DNA of 64,000 nt from Ascoidea asiatica (lineage: Eukaryota; Ascomycota; Saccharomycetes; Ascoideales; Ascoideaceae). Made by a program: the position numbers and the translations under genes. Within the stretch, counting starts at the first letter, position 1; every line of letters starts with the position of its first letter. The notes under the pieces were generated by a model. The model was not told where the DNA came from and did no database searches. It was given only the letters and a program-made list of their open reading frames with translations. Positions 40,996 to 51,602 of the stretch are shown piece by piece. Location: positions 1,578,722-1,642,721 of the forward strand of contig BCKQ01000001.1 in assembly GCA_001600695.1 (NCBI GenBank), read 5' to 3'.

Positions 40996-43900
40996 ATGGA
41001 TGAAAATCTTTATGATGAATTTGGAAATTTCATAGGCGAAGAATCTGACTCAGATGATGAATCTGCCTCATCTTCTTCTGAAGTGGAAAATAATAACAAT
41101 CATTCCGAATCTTCAGACAGTGATAATGATTCTGATAATGAAGATTCTGATCAAGATGTAAATGAAGATGTTAATGTGGATCAAAATATGGAAGAAGATG
41201 AAAAAAATGACAATATAAGTGGAAATGATAATCAAGTTGAAAAGCAAAATGGTTCAAGTAATAATAATAATACTGAAAGTAGAAGTGTTGTACCTTATGA
41301 ACAAAAAAAACATTATTCATCAATTTCAGAAACTTTTGGTCCTGATGTTCATGTTTCAATTCAAAAAACTGATAATCAATCAATAAATGAACCTTTATTG
41401 AAACCAATTGAAAATAAAAAAATAATAATTGAAGAAAAAAATTTACCAGAATTAAATTATTCAAGAGAATTTTTATTTGATATAATGAAAAATGTACCTG
41501 AAAGAATTAGAAATGTATCATTAATTGGACCTTTTCAATCTGGTAAAACTTCATTTTTAGATATGTTAGTTTTACAAACTCATAATTCAATTATTGAATC
41601 AGATACTTTAAAATATTATAAACCTTTAAGATATACTGATAATCATATTCTTGAAATTAAAAGAGGTTTATCAATAAAAGCTTCACCAATATCATTATTA
41701 TTACCGAATTTAAAAGGAACTTCATTTGCTTTAAATATAATAGATACTCCTGGTCATACAAATTTTTTAGATGAAGTTGCAATATCTCAAAGATTATCAG
41801 ATACATGTATTTTAATATTAGATGTTGTTGAAGGTTTTACATCAACATCAAAATTTTCATTAATAAATTGTCTTAAAAATAATATATCTTTTACAATTGT
41901 TATAAATAAAATTGATAGATTAATTTTAGAATTAAAATTACCACCATTTGATGCGTATAATAAAATGCTTTATACAATTCAAGAAGTTAATAGTTTTTTA
42001 ATTGAAAATAAAGATCTATTAAAAAATTATTCACATTCAAAATATTTTTCACCAGAATTAGGTAATGTTTGTTTTTCATCATCAACTTTACAATTTTGTT
42101 TTTCATTATCAAGTTTTGCAAAAATTTATTTAGATAAATATAATTTAGAATTTGATATTTTTGAATTCTCAAACAATTTATGGGGAGATATTTATTTTAA
42201 TGAAATTAATGGAGAATTTTCAAATGATGAAAATCAAAATTCAGAACAAAAAAATACATTTATTTTTTTTATTTTAGAACCTTTATATAAAATTATAACT
42301 TCAACAATTTCAAATGAACCTGAAGATATTAAAAAAATTTTTAAAAAAAATTTTAATATATCTTTAAATAAAAATGATTATAAATTAGATACACCAATAT
42401 TATTAAAAAAAATTTTTAAAAAAATTTTTATTGATTCAAGTGGATTAATTGATATGTTAGAAAAAAATTCACCATCACCAATTGAGAATAGTAAAAATTT
42501 TTTAAAATCATATATTAAAAATTATAAAGATGATGAAAAAAATAAAATTGATAAATATATTATAGATTGTAATAAAGATGGACCATTAATTGCACATGTT
42601 TCAAAATTAATTGCAAGAAATGATGGTAAAAAATTTTATGGATTAGTTAGAGTTTTATCAGGTACATTAAAAATTAATAATGAAATTCAAATTTTAGGAG
42701 AAAATTATAATAAAGAAGATAATGAAGATATTTCAAAATGTTTTATTGAAGGATTATTTATACCTGGTGGTAAATATAAAGTTGGTATAAATGAAATTCC
42801 AAGTGGAAATATTGGATTAATTGAAGGAATTGATAAATATTTAACAAAAACAGGTACAATTTATGATATTTTTTTAAATGAAGATAAATTTTTTTTAAAA
42901 ATTTTTAAAAAAATAGATTATTTAATTAAATCAGTATTTAAAGTTGCAATTCGACCAGAAATTCCATCAGAATTACCAAAATTATTAGAAGGATTAAGAA
43001 AAAGTAATAAAGGATATTGTGGTAGTTCAATAAAAGTTGAAGAAAGTGGTGAACATATAATTTTAGGTAGTGGAGAATTATATCTTGATTGTTTATTACA
43101 TGATTTAAGAAGATTATATGAAGAAATTGATATTCGAATTAGTGATCCATTTATAAAAATTTGTGAAACATGTTTAGATGAAACATTAAATAAGATATTT
43201 ATTGAAAGTTCAAATAAAAAAAATAAAATTTCAATAATTTGTGAACCTTTAGAAGAAGAAATTATTAAAGATATTGAAAATAATAAATTTTTAAAATTTA
43301 ATGAAATTAATGAATTAAATGAAAAAGAAATATCTAAAATTTTTCAAAAAAAATATAAATATGATATATTGGCAGCAAGAAATATATGGAAAATTGGACC
43401 AGAAGAAGATGAATGTAATTTACTTATAAATGATGTTCTTGAAGATGATTATGATTTTGAAGATAATGAATATGAAGATGAAGATGAAGAGAATAGGAAA
43501 AAAATAGATAAGAATAAATTAAAAAAATTAGAAAGTGTTAAAGAAAGTATATGTTCTGGATTTAAATGGGCAATAAATCAAGGACCATTAGGAGATGAAA
43601 ATATTAGAAATGTTAAATTTCGAATAATTGATATAAAATTATCAGATAATTTATTTGAAAGAGGAGATGGACAAATTATACCAATGATTAGAAAAGCATG
43701 TTATATTGGAATTTTAATGTCAAAACCAAGAATTTTAGAACCTTTATATTCAATTGAAATAATTTGTTTTGAGAAAAATATAAAAATAATTAAAGAAATT
43801 TTAAATAAAAGAAGAGGAAATTTATTAAAAATTAAAAGAATTGTATCTACAGAATTATGTGAAATTATATGTAAAATTCCAATAATTGAATCAATTGGAT

Positions 43901-44160
43901 TTGAAATTGATTTAAAATTAATATGTTTTGGTAAAATAAAAATTTTATTTAATTTTTTAAATTGGGAAATTTTACCTGGTAATCCATTAAATTCAAATTG
44001 TTATTTACCAAAATTAAAACCAGTACCAATAAAAAGTTTAAGTAGAGATTTTATTTTAAAAATTAGAAAAAGAAAAGGTATTACTGGAAAACCAAATATT
44101 AATAAATATTTAAGTAAAGAAGAAATTGAAGTTTTAAATTTAAATTTTGATGAAAATTAA
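40996..44160 (+). CDS. SNU114: U5 snRNP GTPase Snu114
   Basis: 1054 aa, an EF-2-like translational GTPase of the spliceosome. MDENLYDEFGNFIGEE is the family N-terminus, followed by an acidic Ser/Asp/Glu/Asn-rich region (~15-90). GTPase motifs are G1 GPFQSGKTS (~178-186), G3 DTPGH (250-254) and G4 NKID (304-307). EF-2-type domains II-V follow, with GLVRVLSGTLKINNEI, VAIRPEIPSELPKLLEGLRK, a domain IV with the motif RFIRNVKF-like stretch NIRNVKFRIIDIKLSD, and a short C-terminal tail. Snu114 works with Prp8 and Brr2 to control U4/U6 unwinding and spliceosome release. Length is near that of yeast Snu114 (1008 aa). The gene borders the gene-poor region on its left. Confidence 0.94.
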   Translation: MDENLYDEFGNFIGEESDSDDESASSSSEVENNNNHSESSDSDNDSDNEDSDQDVNEDVNVDQNMEEDEKNDNISGNDNQVEKQNGSSNNNNTESRSVVPYEQKKHYSSISETFGPDVHVSIQKTDNQSINEPLLKPIENKKIIIEEKNLPELNYSREFLFDIMKNVPERIRNVSLIGPFQSGKTSFLDMLVLQTHNSIIESDTLKYYKPLRYTDNHILEIKRGLSIKASPISLLLPNLKGTSFALNIIDTPGHTNFLDEVAISQRLSDTCILILDVVEGFTSTSKFSLINCLKNNISFTIVINKIDRLILELKLPPFDAYNKMLYTIQEVNSFLIENKDLLKNYSHSKYFSPELGNVCFSSSTLQFCFSLSSFAKIYLDKYNLEFDIFEFSNNLWGDIYFNEINGEFSNDENQNSEQKNTFIFFILEPLYKIITSTISNEPEDIKKIFKKNFNISLNKNDYKLDTPILLKKIFKKIFIDSSGLIDMLEKNSPSPIENSKNFLKSYIKNYKDDEKNKIDKYIIDCNKDGPLIAHVSKLIARNDGKKFYGLVRVLSGTLKINNEIQILGENYNKEDNEDISKCFIEGLFIPGGKYKVGINEIPSGNIGLIEGIDKYLTKTGTIYDIFLNEDKFFLKIFKKIDYLIKSVFKVAIRPEIPSELPKLLEGLRKSNKGYCGSSIKVEESGEHIILGSGELYLDCLLHDLRRLYEEIDIRISDPFIKICETCLDETLNKIFIESSNKKNKISIICEPLEEEIIKDIENNKFLKFNEINELNEKEISKIFQKKYKYDILAARNIWKIGPEEDECNLLINDVLEDDYDFEDNEYEDEDEENRKKIDKNKLKKLESVKESICSGFKWAINQGPLGDENIRNVKFRIIDIKLSDNLFERGDGQIIPMIRKACYIGILMSKPRILEPLYSIEIICFEKNIKIIKEILNKRRGNLLKIKRIVSTELCEIICKIPIIESIGFEIDLKLICFGKIKILFNFLNWEILPGNPLNSNCYLPKLKPVPIKSLSRDFILKIRKRKGITGKPNINKYLSKEEIEVLNLNFDEN

Positions 44161-44664
44161 TTCCGATTTAAAATAGAATTTCAAAATGCATATATCCGAA
44201 TGATGTTTATTATTATAAAATAAAATAAAATAAAATAAAGTGAAATAATAAAGTTAGTTTATAGGGACTTTAAGATACTGTATATACAAATTGTATTTAA
44301 TGTAAATTGAAAAGGTTAATAATTGATAATAAGCATCAAAGATAAAAGATAAATAAAGTTAAGAATATTACCCCAGATTTCATCGGAAAATAATAAGAAA
44401 TTTGCAGATTATTATTATATAATCGAGTATTATACAATATTATATATAGACTATGTGATACATTTATTAGACTTACTATGAGAAAGCTTAAAAAAGTAGG
44501 GGTTTTTCAGTAAAAAAGGTGAAAAAAAGCTAGTTTTGAAGGTTTGCCATTTTTTAGTATTTGAGATGAGCAAAGCGAAATTTGAATTGTGGGGTTGAAG
44601 CTTACAAATCGAAGGGAAATCTCGGTTCGGGAGACAAGGCAAGCCAGAGAAGTGAGTGGTAATG

Positions 44665-44671
44665 TCACGTG
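44665..44671 (+). promoter_or_regulatory. TCACGTG E-box (Cbf1/bHLH type)
   Basis: A perfect CACGTG core, about 980 bases upstream of a gene for a bHLH protein predicted to bind CACGTG, so autoregulation is possible. Position alone supports this. Confidence 0.5.
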
Positions 44672-45490
44672 TATATATATATTGTATTTGTGACTGTAGC
44701 CAGTGATAACAAGTAACAACCAGGAAAGACAGGCGCCCCGAGGACCGAGAGCCAAGCGTGAACTCTCGGAAGAGCCAGCGGAGCATCACATGCCAGCGCA
44801 AGAACACCGCGGTGGTGCCAGAGCCACGGAGCTCGCAACGGGAACGAGCGAGGAATGTGCTGTGTGCAGACCGTAGCAATACTGGCATTACTGGCAATAG
44901 TGAAGAGATATTAAGTAATGTAGAAGCGATGAAGTAATGAAGTAATGTAATATCAAAGAAGTAACAAGTAATAGCTAACAGAAGTAGAAGTAGATAGATA
45001 TACTGTCAGTTATAATAGTAAGTTACTGTTTTATTCTATTTCCAGTTTGTTGTCTTTATTCCCACAAAGCACCACCCCAAATATATTAACTCTTAGTCTC
45101 AGTCCTAGTCTTAGTCCCTTGACACTTTACAGTTTCTTTCCGTTCTAATTTGATTCATATCACTTGAATCACTCAAATCATTTCAATCATTCAAATCATC
45201 CATTTCTTCAAACCCAAACAAACTGAAAATATCAGATATTTATGTTTATTCAGTAATCAATATATGTAAATATATAAAAAAAACTATTATAATAATATAA
45301 TATAATACAATAATTATAATATAACAAGATAATATAAATATTCTCTTGTGCGCAAGTTCAAATTTTATTCTTTTATGTTTCTTATAAGATTATTTTAATT
45401 AAACCATTAAATTAAACCACCAACAATTTTAAATATTTATCCGTTACTTAATATCAACAACCCTATACCCATCATATTAATAAAACAACA

Positions 45491-45529
45491 AATTGTTCAA
45501 ATTGTTCAAATTGTTCAAATTGTTCAAAT
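45491..45529. repeat. (AATTGTTCA)4 tandem repeat
   Basis: Four exact 9-bp units end about 120 bases before the bHLH start codon and are followed by an AATC-rich run. Confidence 0.85.
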
Positions 45530-45647
45530 CAATCAATCAATCTATCAATCAATCATTCTATCAGTTCAACAATTTACAAAAATAAGAAAAATAATCATTA
45601 TCAGTTAACGTTACGCAATTTAATTCAATAAATAACAATCAATTAAA

Positions 45648-47633
45648 ATGTCACAATTGAATTTAAATTTAAAAACTGTTTTATTTCCTCAATCAATCTT
45701 AAATTCACATTCAGATTCAAATAAATTATCAAATATGTCTTTAGATACAAATATAAATACAAATAAAATATCATTATCTGATGCTGATGTTGATGTTGAT
45801 TCTTCTTCAAATTTAGATAACTTATCTAATTTTAATCACATAAATAGTATAAATAATATAAATAATATAAATAATATAAATAATATAAATAATATAAATA
45901 ATTTTAATAATTTATCAAATATTAATAATATCCTGAATAATAAATTTTATTCAAATTCAAATTTAAATTCAATACAAATTTCTGATAAATTATCTTTTTT
46001 AAAAAAAGCTGCTTTAAATAATTCAAATTTAGATGATTTAAATCCAGATGATTTTGATACTGCTTTAATTATATATAATAAAGAAATGAAAAAACAAGCT
46101 GAAAGAAAAATTGAACAATTAAAACAATTTCAATATCAAAATTATATTCAAAATAAACATTATAATAATTTATATCAAAATAATATTAATATTATAAATA
46201 ATTCTAATAATTCAATAAATTCAACTAATTATACTTATAATCAAAATATAAATAATCAAAGTATAAATGATAATAATAATAATAATAACAATAATAATAG
46301 TAATAATAATAAACAATATTCTTCAGATTCAAATAATATAGATCAATATGATTCATTAATCTCAAGCGCCTTGACAACAAATTCAAATGTAAATTCAAAT
46401 TCAAACTCCAATTCAAATTCAAATCCAAATACAACTACATCAACAACTACAACTTCTTTAAATTCAGAATCTCCAAATGATTTATTTTTCGATAATATAA
46501 CTAATTTAAATGATGATAATTTAGATTCAAATGATTTCTTTGATTCTTTATTATCTACAAATGAATCTAATGCTCTTCAAAATTTCTTAGATAATTTAGT
46601 AACTGATTCAAATGATAATGAAAATTTCAATAATAATAATAATAATATCAATAATCATATCAATAATCATAATTTCTTAAATGATAATATAAATAATAAA
46701 ATAAATTCAAATTCAAATTCAAATTCAATATCTCCATGGACTCCACCAAATCAAATTCAGAAATTAAATGATAATTCAAATTTTTTTCAAAATTCAAATC
46801 AAAATATTTCTCAAGTTGATGAACTTTTAAAAAATTTTAATTATGAAATTGGTATGACTTCAAATTTAAATTCTTCTTTATCCAATAATCTTAACTTTAA
46901 TAATAATCATCATAAATATACTCCATTTAATGAATCTAATAATCTTGCTCATCATAATCCTCTTTCTCTTTTATCTAACTCAATTGATTATATTCACAAT
47001 AATTCTAATACTACTACTACCACTAATAATAATAGTAATTCATTACCTAATATAAATATAGATTCAATAGTAAGTTCTTCTTCAACTCCTGAATTTCCAA
47101 AAGGTTTAGTCTTATTAAGTAATAATTTAAAAAATAATAAAGAAATAATAAATCAAAATTCTAATATTATAAATAATCTGAAAATTGAAGATGATATTGA
47201 TATTGAAAATAATTTCTTATTCAAAAATAAAATTAAAGATTCAAAAATTATTTTAAATTCTAAAAATTCAATAAGGAAAAAAAGAAAAACAAGAAAAAAA
47301 TTATTAACTGAAGAAGAAAAAAGATTAAATCATACAACTTCTGAAAAAAGAAGAAGAAATCAAATCAAAGAATCTTATGAAAAATTAAGATCAATTTTAC
47401 CTTTAAATGAAGAAAATGAATTAAAAGCTTGTCAAGAAGAAGATAATGATAATGATAATGATAATGAATCTGAAAATAATTCAATAAATTTAAATTCTAA
47501 ATCAAGTACAAAAAGTGAAAAACCTTTTTCTAAATATTATGTTTTAAGTGTTGCTGGTGATGAAATTGAACGGTTATTGCGAATTAATAATGAATTAAAA
47601 AAAATATATGAAAATAAAGGAATTGAAATATAA
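45648..47633 (+). CDS. bHLH transcription factor with extended loop
   Basis: 661 aa. Residues 1-540 are Asn/Ser-rich and low in complexity, with an (Ile-Asn-Asn)n run near 66-85. A basic stretch, IRKKRKTRKKL (about 540-550), leads into the basic helix NHTTSEKRRRNQIKESYEKL. H562, E566 and R570 are the residue set that reads CACGTG. Helix 1 ends at LRSILP; helix 2, SKYYVLSVAGDEIERLLRIN, starts some 45 residues later. The loop between is acidic and Asp/Asn-rich, much longer than the usual 6-20. I cannot name the orthologue: it looks like fungal Ino4-type or other E-box factors, but the match is not specific. Upstream there is a CACGTG site. Confidence 0.85.
   Translation: MSQLNLNLKTVLFPQSILNSHSDSNKLSNMSLDTNINTNKISLSDADVDVDSSSNLDNLSNFNHINSINNINNINNINNINNINNFNNLSNINNILNNKFYSNSNLNSIQISDKLSFLKKAALNNSNLDDLNPDDFDTALIIYNKEMKKQAERKIEQLKQFQYQNYIQNKHYNNLYQNNINIINNSNNSINSTNYTYNQNINNQSINDNNNNNNNNNSNNNKQYSSDSNNIDQYDSLISSALTTNSNVNSNSNSNSNSNPNTTTSTTTTSLNSESPNDLFFDNITNLNDDNLDSNDFFDSLLSTNESNALQNFLDNLVTDSNDNENFNNNNNNINNHINNHNFLNDNINNKINSNSNSNSISPWTPPNQIQKLNDNSNFFQNSNQNISQVDELLKNFNYEIGMTSNLNSSLSNNLNFNNNHHKYTPFNESNNLAHHNPLSLLSNSIDYIHNNSNTTTTTNNNSNSLPNINIDSIVSSSSTPEFPKGLVLLSNNLKNNKEIINQNSNIINNLKIEDDIDIENNFLFKNKIKDSKIILNSKNSIRKKRKTRKKLLTEEEKRLNHTTSEKRRRNQIKESYEKLRSILPLNEENELKACQEEDNDNDNDNESENNSINLNSKSSTKSEKPFSKYYVLSVAGDEIERLLRINNELKKIYENKGIEI
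45847..45904 (+). repeat. (AATAATATA)n coding repeat (Ile-Asn-Asn)
   Basis: About six 9-bp units encode consecutive Ile-Asn-Asn triplets in the bHLH protein. The repeat is in frame. Confidence 0.9.
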
Positions 47634-47980
47634 TATTTTTTAAAATTTTTACTTAATTTCAGTACATAATCCTATTTCATTGTAGTTAATACCATTTTTT
47701 TTTAAATTTTTTTTCTTTTAATTTCTTTCTTATAAATGTACATTATTACTGTTAAGATTTCAAATCTTTTTATGCTTTCTTTTAAAAAATATTTTTGAAC
47801 ATTTCTTCATTCTATAAATATAAATTGATTTTTATAAACATATATACTATAATGACTCATTGAACATAGACTTCAAAAAAAAAATAAATTAAATTCAAAA
47901 AAGTAAATAATAAGTAGCAATTAATAATTAATAATTAAATTTTAGCAAGTTAGAAGAAAGAATATTAGATATACTATAAA
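47634..47980. terminator. Convergent bHLH/SDD3 3' region
   Basis: The 347 bases are AT-rich with TATATA-type elements (about 47835-47850 and the TATACT near 47970) that may act as polyadenylation signals for both genes. No gene is seen. Confidence 0.45.
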
Positions 47981-50900
47981 TTAGTCGCTATCGGAACCAG
48001 AACAATCAGTACCACTTTCATAATGATGGAATTCATTTGAACCTCCACCTTGGACATGAATTGATTCAATAGTCACTTGAAATCCCTCTTTTTCAAAAAA
48101 TTTCTGAAATTCTTCACCTTTTGTAGGATTACAACATACAAAAATCATTGAACTCGTTGGTTCGAATAATGGTTTGAAATATTTCTTGAAAACTTTTAAT
48201 AAGTCTTCTTTTGTAATTTTTCTAAAGTCCCTCATGTAATGAGTATTGAAATCAGATCCCCTTTCTTTTAAATAAAGATTAACAAATTTTTGATTTGCTG
48301 CAGAGAATGTATTGTTTGCTTCAGTTGCAATTCCATTGACTATGGCACTCATTGCACCATTAATAATAATTGGATCAAGTTCAAGTTTACCTAAACAAAT
48401 ATCATTGACCAATTCTTTGGCAACCTCATAAGCCTTAACACCATCTGAACCTCTGTATATACTGAAAATAAGGTGACCCATTTCAATACTTCTATGAATA
48501 TTAGCACCGTATGCTAACCCTGTACCTCGGATACCTTTCCAAAATGGACCTTCAACTGATTGCAAATATTCACAAGCAAGAGAAATTGCAGGAATATCTT
48601 GATCATTATAATAAATTGGCATATTGGGTGAAACAACTTTCATATAAGCGGATTCACTTCCTGGGGCCATAACAATAAAAGATTTTGCATTACCTGTTTT
48701 TCCGATTTCTGAACGTAAAAAGGCTGAACGTTGAATTGGTACTAAGTCTGAGGATATATTTGAATTACTGAATAATTTTTCATTCTTATGATCAAAATCC
48801 TTCCAAGCAGTTATAGGATTTTCGATACTAGAAATGTCACCTGAAACAAAAACTCTCATATTATTCAAAGAAAAAACAGTTTTTCTAAACTGTTCTAACT
48901 CTACCAAAATTTCTGAATACCTTCCATTATCTATTTTCTCTAATGTCTCATTCAAAAACTCTTCTCTGATTATAACGTCGGCAGCTCTTGTCAATGATTC
49001 ATCAGTCAAACAGAATTTGTCATAAAAAGTTTCAACTAAAGTATCCCCTGATCTTTTATAATCAGGTAAACTCTTTATAATCTTTTCAAAAAAAATTCGA
49101 ATTCTTTGCTCATCAAAAACTGTATTCCACATAAGCTGCTTTATCCACCGAATTGCTTTATGATAATTTTCTTTTTTGACAACAAAGGAAGCCTTGAAAA
49201 GTTCGTTGAAATCACTATAATGTGCAGCTAAAGATGTATCAATACAATCTTCTTTGAGTCCTGAAACAACTTCTTCAAATGACAAAGTAGTCCCGTCATC
49301 CAATTTCATAGGTAAAGAAGTAAGTTCGTCAAATATGCATCCATATTGAAGTAATTTTTTGGGAACTGATAAAGATGAAAATAAAACATTTACTTTTAAA
49401 AATTGACTTGAAAAGTGCTCAAAATGAAACTTAATTGGAAAATTTTCCGGTAAGTTGGACATAACTTTTTTATATGTCTCAGAGTTTTTATTATCATTGA
49501 AGGAATCTGTGAAAGTGGAAATACTTTCTGTTTTGATAAATTCTATTTTAGAAGGGTCAGGTTCTGGAAAGTCTAGAATAATGTCATTTGGAATTGGCTT
49601 ATTATTATGGTCTTCAGCTTTTCTTAATTTATCTTGTAACTTTTGTAAACCGTCTTCACCCAAGGCTTTGATTCTATTTTCAACCCGTTCTTTATCCTCA
49701 AGCTTCTTTTGATTATATAATTTTTCAGAAGGTTTAACCAATACAGTCACTGAATGATTGTCAATAAACTTAGATCGAATATATTCAATCCATTGGCCTG
49801 AAGACCAAGATAACAATGTGTCATATTCATTTAAATCATAACACCACTTTTTCAATGACGTATTATCTTCATTTCCATATAAAAAATCCTCAATTACTGT
49901 GTCCCTAATCAAACCAGAAGACTTTTCACAATTGAAAACAAACTGAAGTCTTTCACTTCTCAAAATTGTTTTCATTCTCTGCAATTCAAAATTTTCTAGA
50001 GAACAATGTTTTGCCAAAACTTCAAAAAATTTGGGTTTAATTTCACCAACCCTTTCTGTAGGAACCCCTCTAAAATTTAATAAGTAAGAAATTACTGAAT
50101 AAGCATTTTCTTCAAAAGAAACATCAAAAGCAAGTGGATCATCAATCTCAACAAAGTTCATGTAAAGCAAGGATATCGAAGATTCAGACAAATATGTTAA
50201 AATCATTGAACAGGCGAGTCTACCTAAAGATTTTTCTATGGGGTCCATTATCCAGGAGATATAAACTTCACCTGTTGACTCGTCCTTATCTGGAAATTCT
50301 ACTTCTTTGGTCATACTTTCTTTCAAAGGCTTAATCAAATTTTTACCAGAAAAAGGTCTTCTGACTGGAGTATCTGGTAAAGGGGGTAATTCATCGTCAA
50401 ACTTAGTCATTGAAGCTAAAAAATCAGATTCATCAATAGATCCAGAAACTATTACGCATAAATTATTTGGTCTATAAGAAGCATTGTGAAAGTTTCTAAT
50501 TTTTTCATTAGTCAAAGTTCTTAAGTTTTCCATCAAGCCGCCTGTTTCAGAAGCAAAAGGTGATCCTTCTCCAAAAATGTTTCTGTTGGAAGATAAATAC
50601 CCAGCAAACCAAGAAGAATTTTCGATTCCTTGCATTTCGGAATAAACGACACCTTTATCTTCGCCTTTTCCATCAATATGATATACCTCCGTATAGCAAC
50701 CTTCATCTGTTAGAGTTGGATTCAAAATGTGGTCGAGATAAGCTGGAAGAAGCTGGTTGAAACCTTCCGATCCAGCACCCTTTAAAGTATAAACAGTTTG
50801 ATCTGTCGCTGTCCAAGCATTTGTAGACGAGTAAAACCGATTAGCTAATGTATCCAATAAACCTTTCCATGGAAACTTCTTTGAACCAAAAAATACTAAA

Positions 50901-51079
50901 TGTTCGAGAGTATGAGGTGCACCTGAATCATCATTTATTTCAGTTGCGACGCAAAACGAACCATCAACAATTGGAGATTTCCTGTTTATAACCACAGCCT
51001 GCAATCCTGTTCTTCTTGAGATCCATTTTTTCACGCCATAAGAGGCATAGCTGAGTTTAAATGATGAAACGCACTCCAT
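47981..51079 (-). CDS. SDD3: M16-family metalloprotease, YOL098C/Sdd3-like
   Basis: 1032 aa, matching S. cerevisiae YOL098C/Sdd3 (1037 aa) and S. pombe mug138. The inverted zinc motif HTLEH (56-60) has two zinc histidines and the catalytic glutamate, followed by FFGSKKFPWKGLLDTLANR and YSSTNAWTATDQTVYTLKGA. The third ligand probably lies in the GEDKGVVYSEMQG region (~140). The C-terminal half is the inactive M16-like pair of domains, with the family SFIVMAPGSESAYMKVVSPN and GPFWKGIRGTGLAYGANI segments. This branch is a cytosolic, poorly characterised relative of presequence protease and insulin-degrading enzyme. The start at 51079 gives the expected N-terminus. Its promoter has a TCACGTG-TTAGCCCTC composite site (51237-51253). 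Confidence 0.92.
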   Translation of the reverse strand: MECVSSFKLSYASYGVKKWISRRTGLQAVVINRKSPIVDGSFCVATEINDDSGAPHTLEHLVFFGSKKFPWKGLLDTLANRFYSSTNAWTATDQTVYTLKGAGSEGFNQLLPAYLDHILNPTLTDEGCYTEVYHIDGKGEDKGVVYSEMQGIENSSWFAGYLSSNRNIFGEGSPFASETGGLMENLRTLTNEKIRNFHNASYRPNNLCVIVSGSIDESDFLASMTKFDDELPPLPDTPVRRPFSGKNLIKPLKESMTKEVEFPDKDESTGEVYISWIMDPIEKSLGRLACSMILTYLSESSISLLYMNFVEIDDPLAFDVSFEENAYSVISYLLNFRGVPTERVGEIKPKFFEVLAKHCSLENFELQRMKTILRSERLQFVFNCEKSSGLIRDTVIEDFLYGNEDNTSLKKWCYDLNEYDTLLSWSSGQWIEYIRSKFIDNHSVTVLVKPSEKLYNQKKLEDKERVENRIKALGEDGLQKLQDKLRKAEDHNNKPIPNDIILDFPEPDPSKIEFIKTESISTFTDSFNDNKNSETYKKVMSNLPENFPIKFHFEHFSSQFLKVNVLFSSLSVPKKLLQYGCIFDELTSLPMKLDDGTTLSFEEVVSGLKEDCIDTSLAAHYSDFNELFKASFVVKKENYHKAIRWIKQLMWNTVFDEQRIRIFFEKIIKSLPDYKRSGDTLVETFYDKFCLTDESLTRAADVIIREEFLNETLEKIDNGRYSEILVELEQFRKTVFSLNNMRVFVSGDISSIENPITAWKDFDHKNEKLFSNSNISSDLVPIQRSAFLRSEIGKTGNAKSFIVMAPGSESAYMKVVSPNMPIYYNDQDIPAISLACEYLQSVEGPFWKGIRGTGLAYGANIHRSIEMGHLIFSIYRGSDGVKAYEVAKELVNDICLGKLELDPIIINGAMSAIVNGIATEANNTFSAANQKFVNLYLKERGSDFNTHYMRDFRKITKEDLLKVFKKYFKPLFEPTSSMIFVCCNPTKGEEFQKFFEKEGFQVTIESIHVQGGGSNEFHHYESGTDCSGSDSD

Positions 51080-51602
51080 CTTAGCAATCCATGTACCTAT
51101 CTTAAAAGAAAAAGTTTTTTAAATAAACCTTTATTTTTTTGCGAAACCAATAAATAGTTTGAAGAATAAAATGCTTAATTAGCATAAAAACTCTTATCAT
51201 AAGAGACGGACCCACAAAAATAAACATGGTATGTTGATCACGTGTTAGCCCTCAAAATTGAAATGTTTTGACGAATTTGTCTTACAGTTGAACAAATAAT
51301 GTGAATAATTGAGCATGTCTCACTCTTCAACTACAACACAGAAAATTAGCACTTTTGAAAATTCTTCAAATAACCGATCATACGCTATGGCTAAAAAAAA
51401 GACTATAAAATTGTTATCTAGGGTTTAAAGTATACTTTAATATTTGTATATTTTTTTTCCACTTTATGGTTTTGGAATCAATGAACAATAGATGAAATTT
51501 AAATATTTTCCTTTCGAAACAGAAATCTTACTTGTTGTAAATATTTTATTATATAATAATGCATTATTTAGATAGAAATACAGCTTCTAATAACTTGTTT
51601 GA
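51080..51602. promoter_or_regulatory. SDD3 promoter / EBP2 3' region
   Basis: The 523 bases lie between the SDD3 start and the EBP2 stop, both on the minus strand. They contain the composite Cbf1/Tbf1-like site (51237-51253) and T-rich sequence near EBP2. A 13-codon frame, MAKKKTIKLLSRV (51387-51428), resembles the start of a mitochondrial L33-type protein but has no continuation. Confidence 0.5.
51237..51253 (+). promoter_or_regulatory. Composite TCACGTG-TTAGCCCTC element
   Basis: ATCACGTG is directly followed by TTAGCCCTC, the reverse of GAGGGCTAA. Cbf1 binds TCACGTG and Tbf1-type sites contain AGGGCTAA in non-Saccharomyces yeasts, where the pair marks ribosomal protein promoters. Here it is upstream of SDD3, or of a lost plus-strand gene. 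Confidence 0.6.

Larger units (their letters stand above)
44161..45647. promoter_or_regulatory. SNU114 3' region and bHLH gene upstream region
   Basis: About 1.5 kb. An (AAAAT)n run (44217-44237) follows SNU114. A TCACGTG site is at 44665-44671. From about 44640 to 44900 the sequence is GC-rich for this genome and holds a stem CCGAGAG/CTCTCGG (44745-44751, 44763-44769) and the palindrome CACCGCGGTG near 44807. An AATTGTTCA 9-mer repeats four times at 45491-45528. Long frames on the minus strand across the GC island start with TTG and look accidental. It is probably the extended promoter of the bHLH gene. Confidence 0.5.

Noticed and set aside
44451-44897. 148-aa minus-strand frame and an 82-aa overlapping frame
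   Set aside because: They start with TTG or lie within a GC-rich island where stops are rare. The composition is unlike the native genes.
51387-51428. MAKKKTIKLLSRV mini-frame resembling the start of mitochondrial L33
   Set aside because: No second exon with the rest of the protein occurs before EBP2, so it is not a gene. It is mentioned only because of the composite site upstream.
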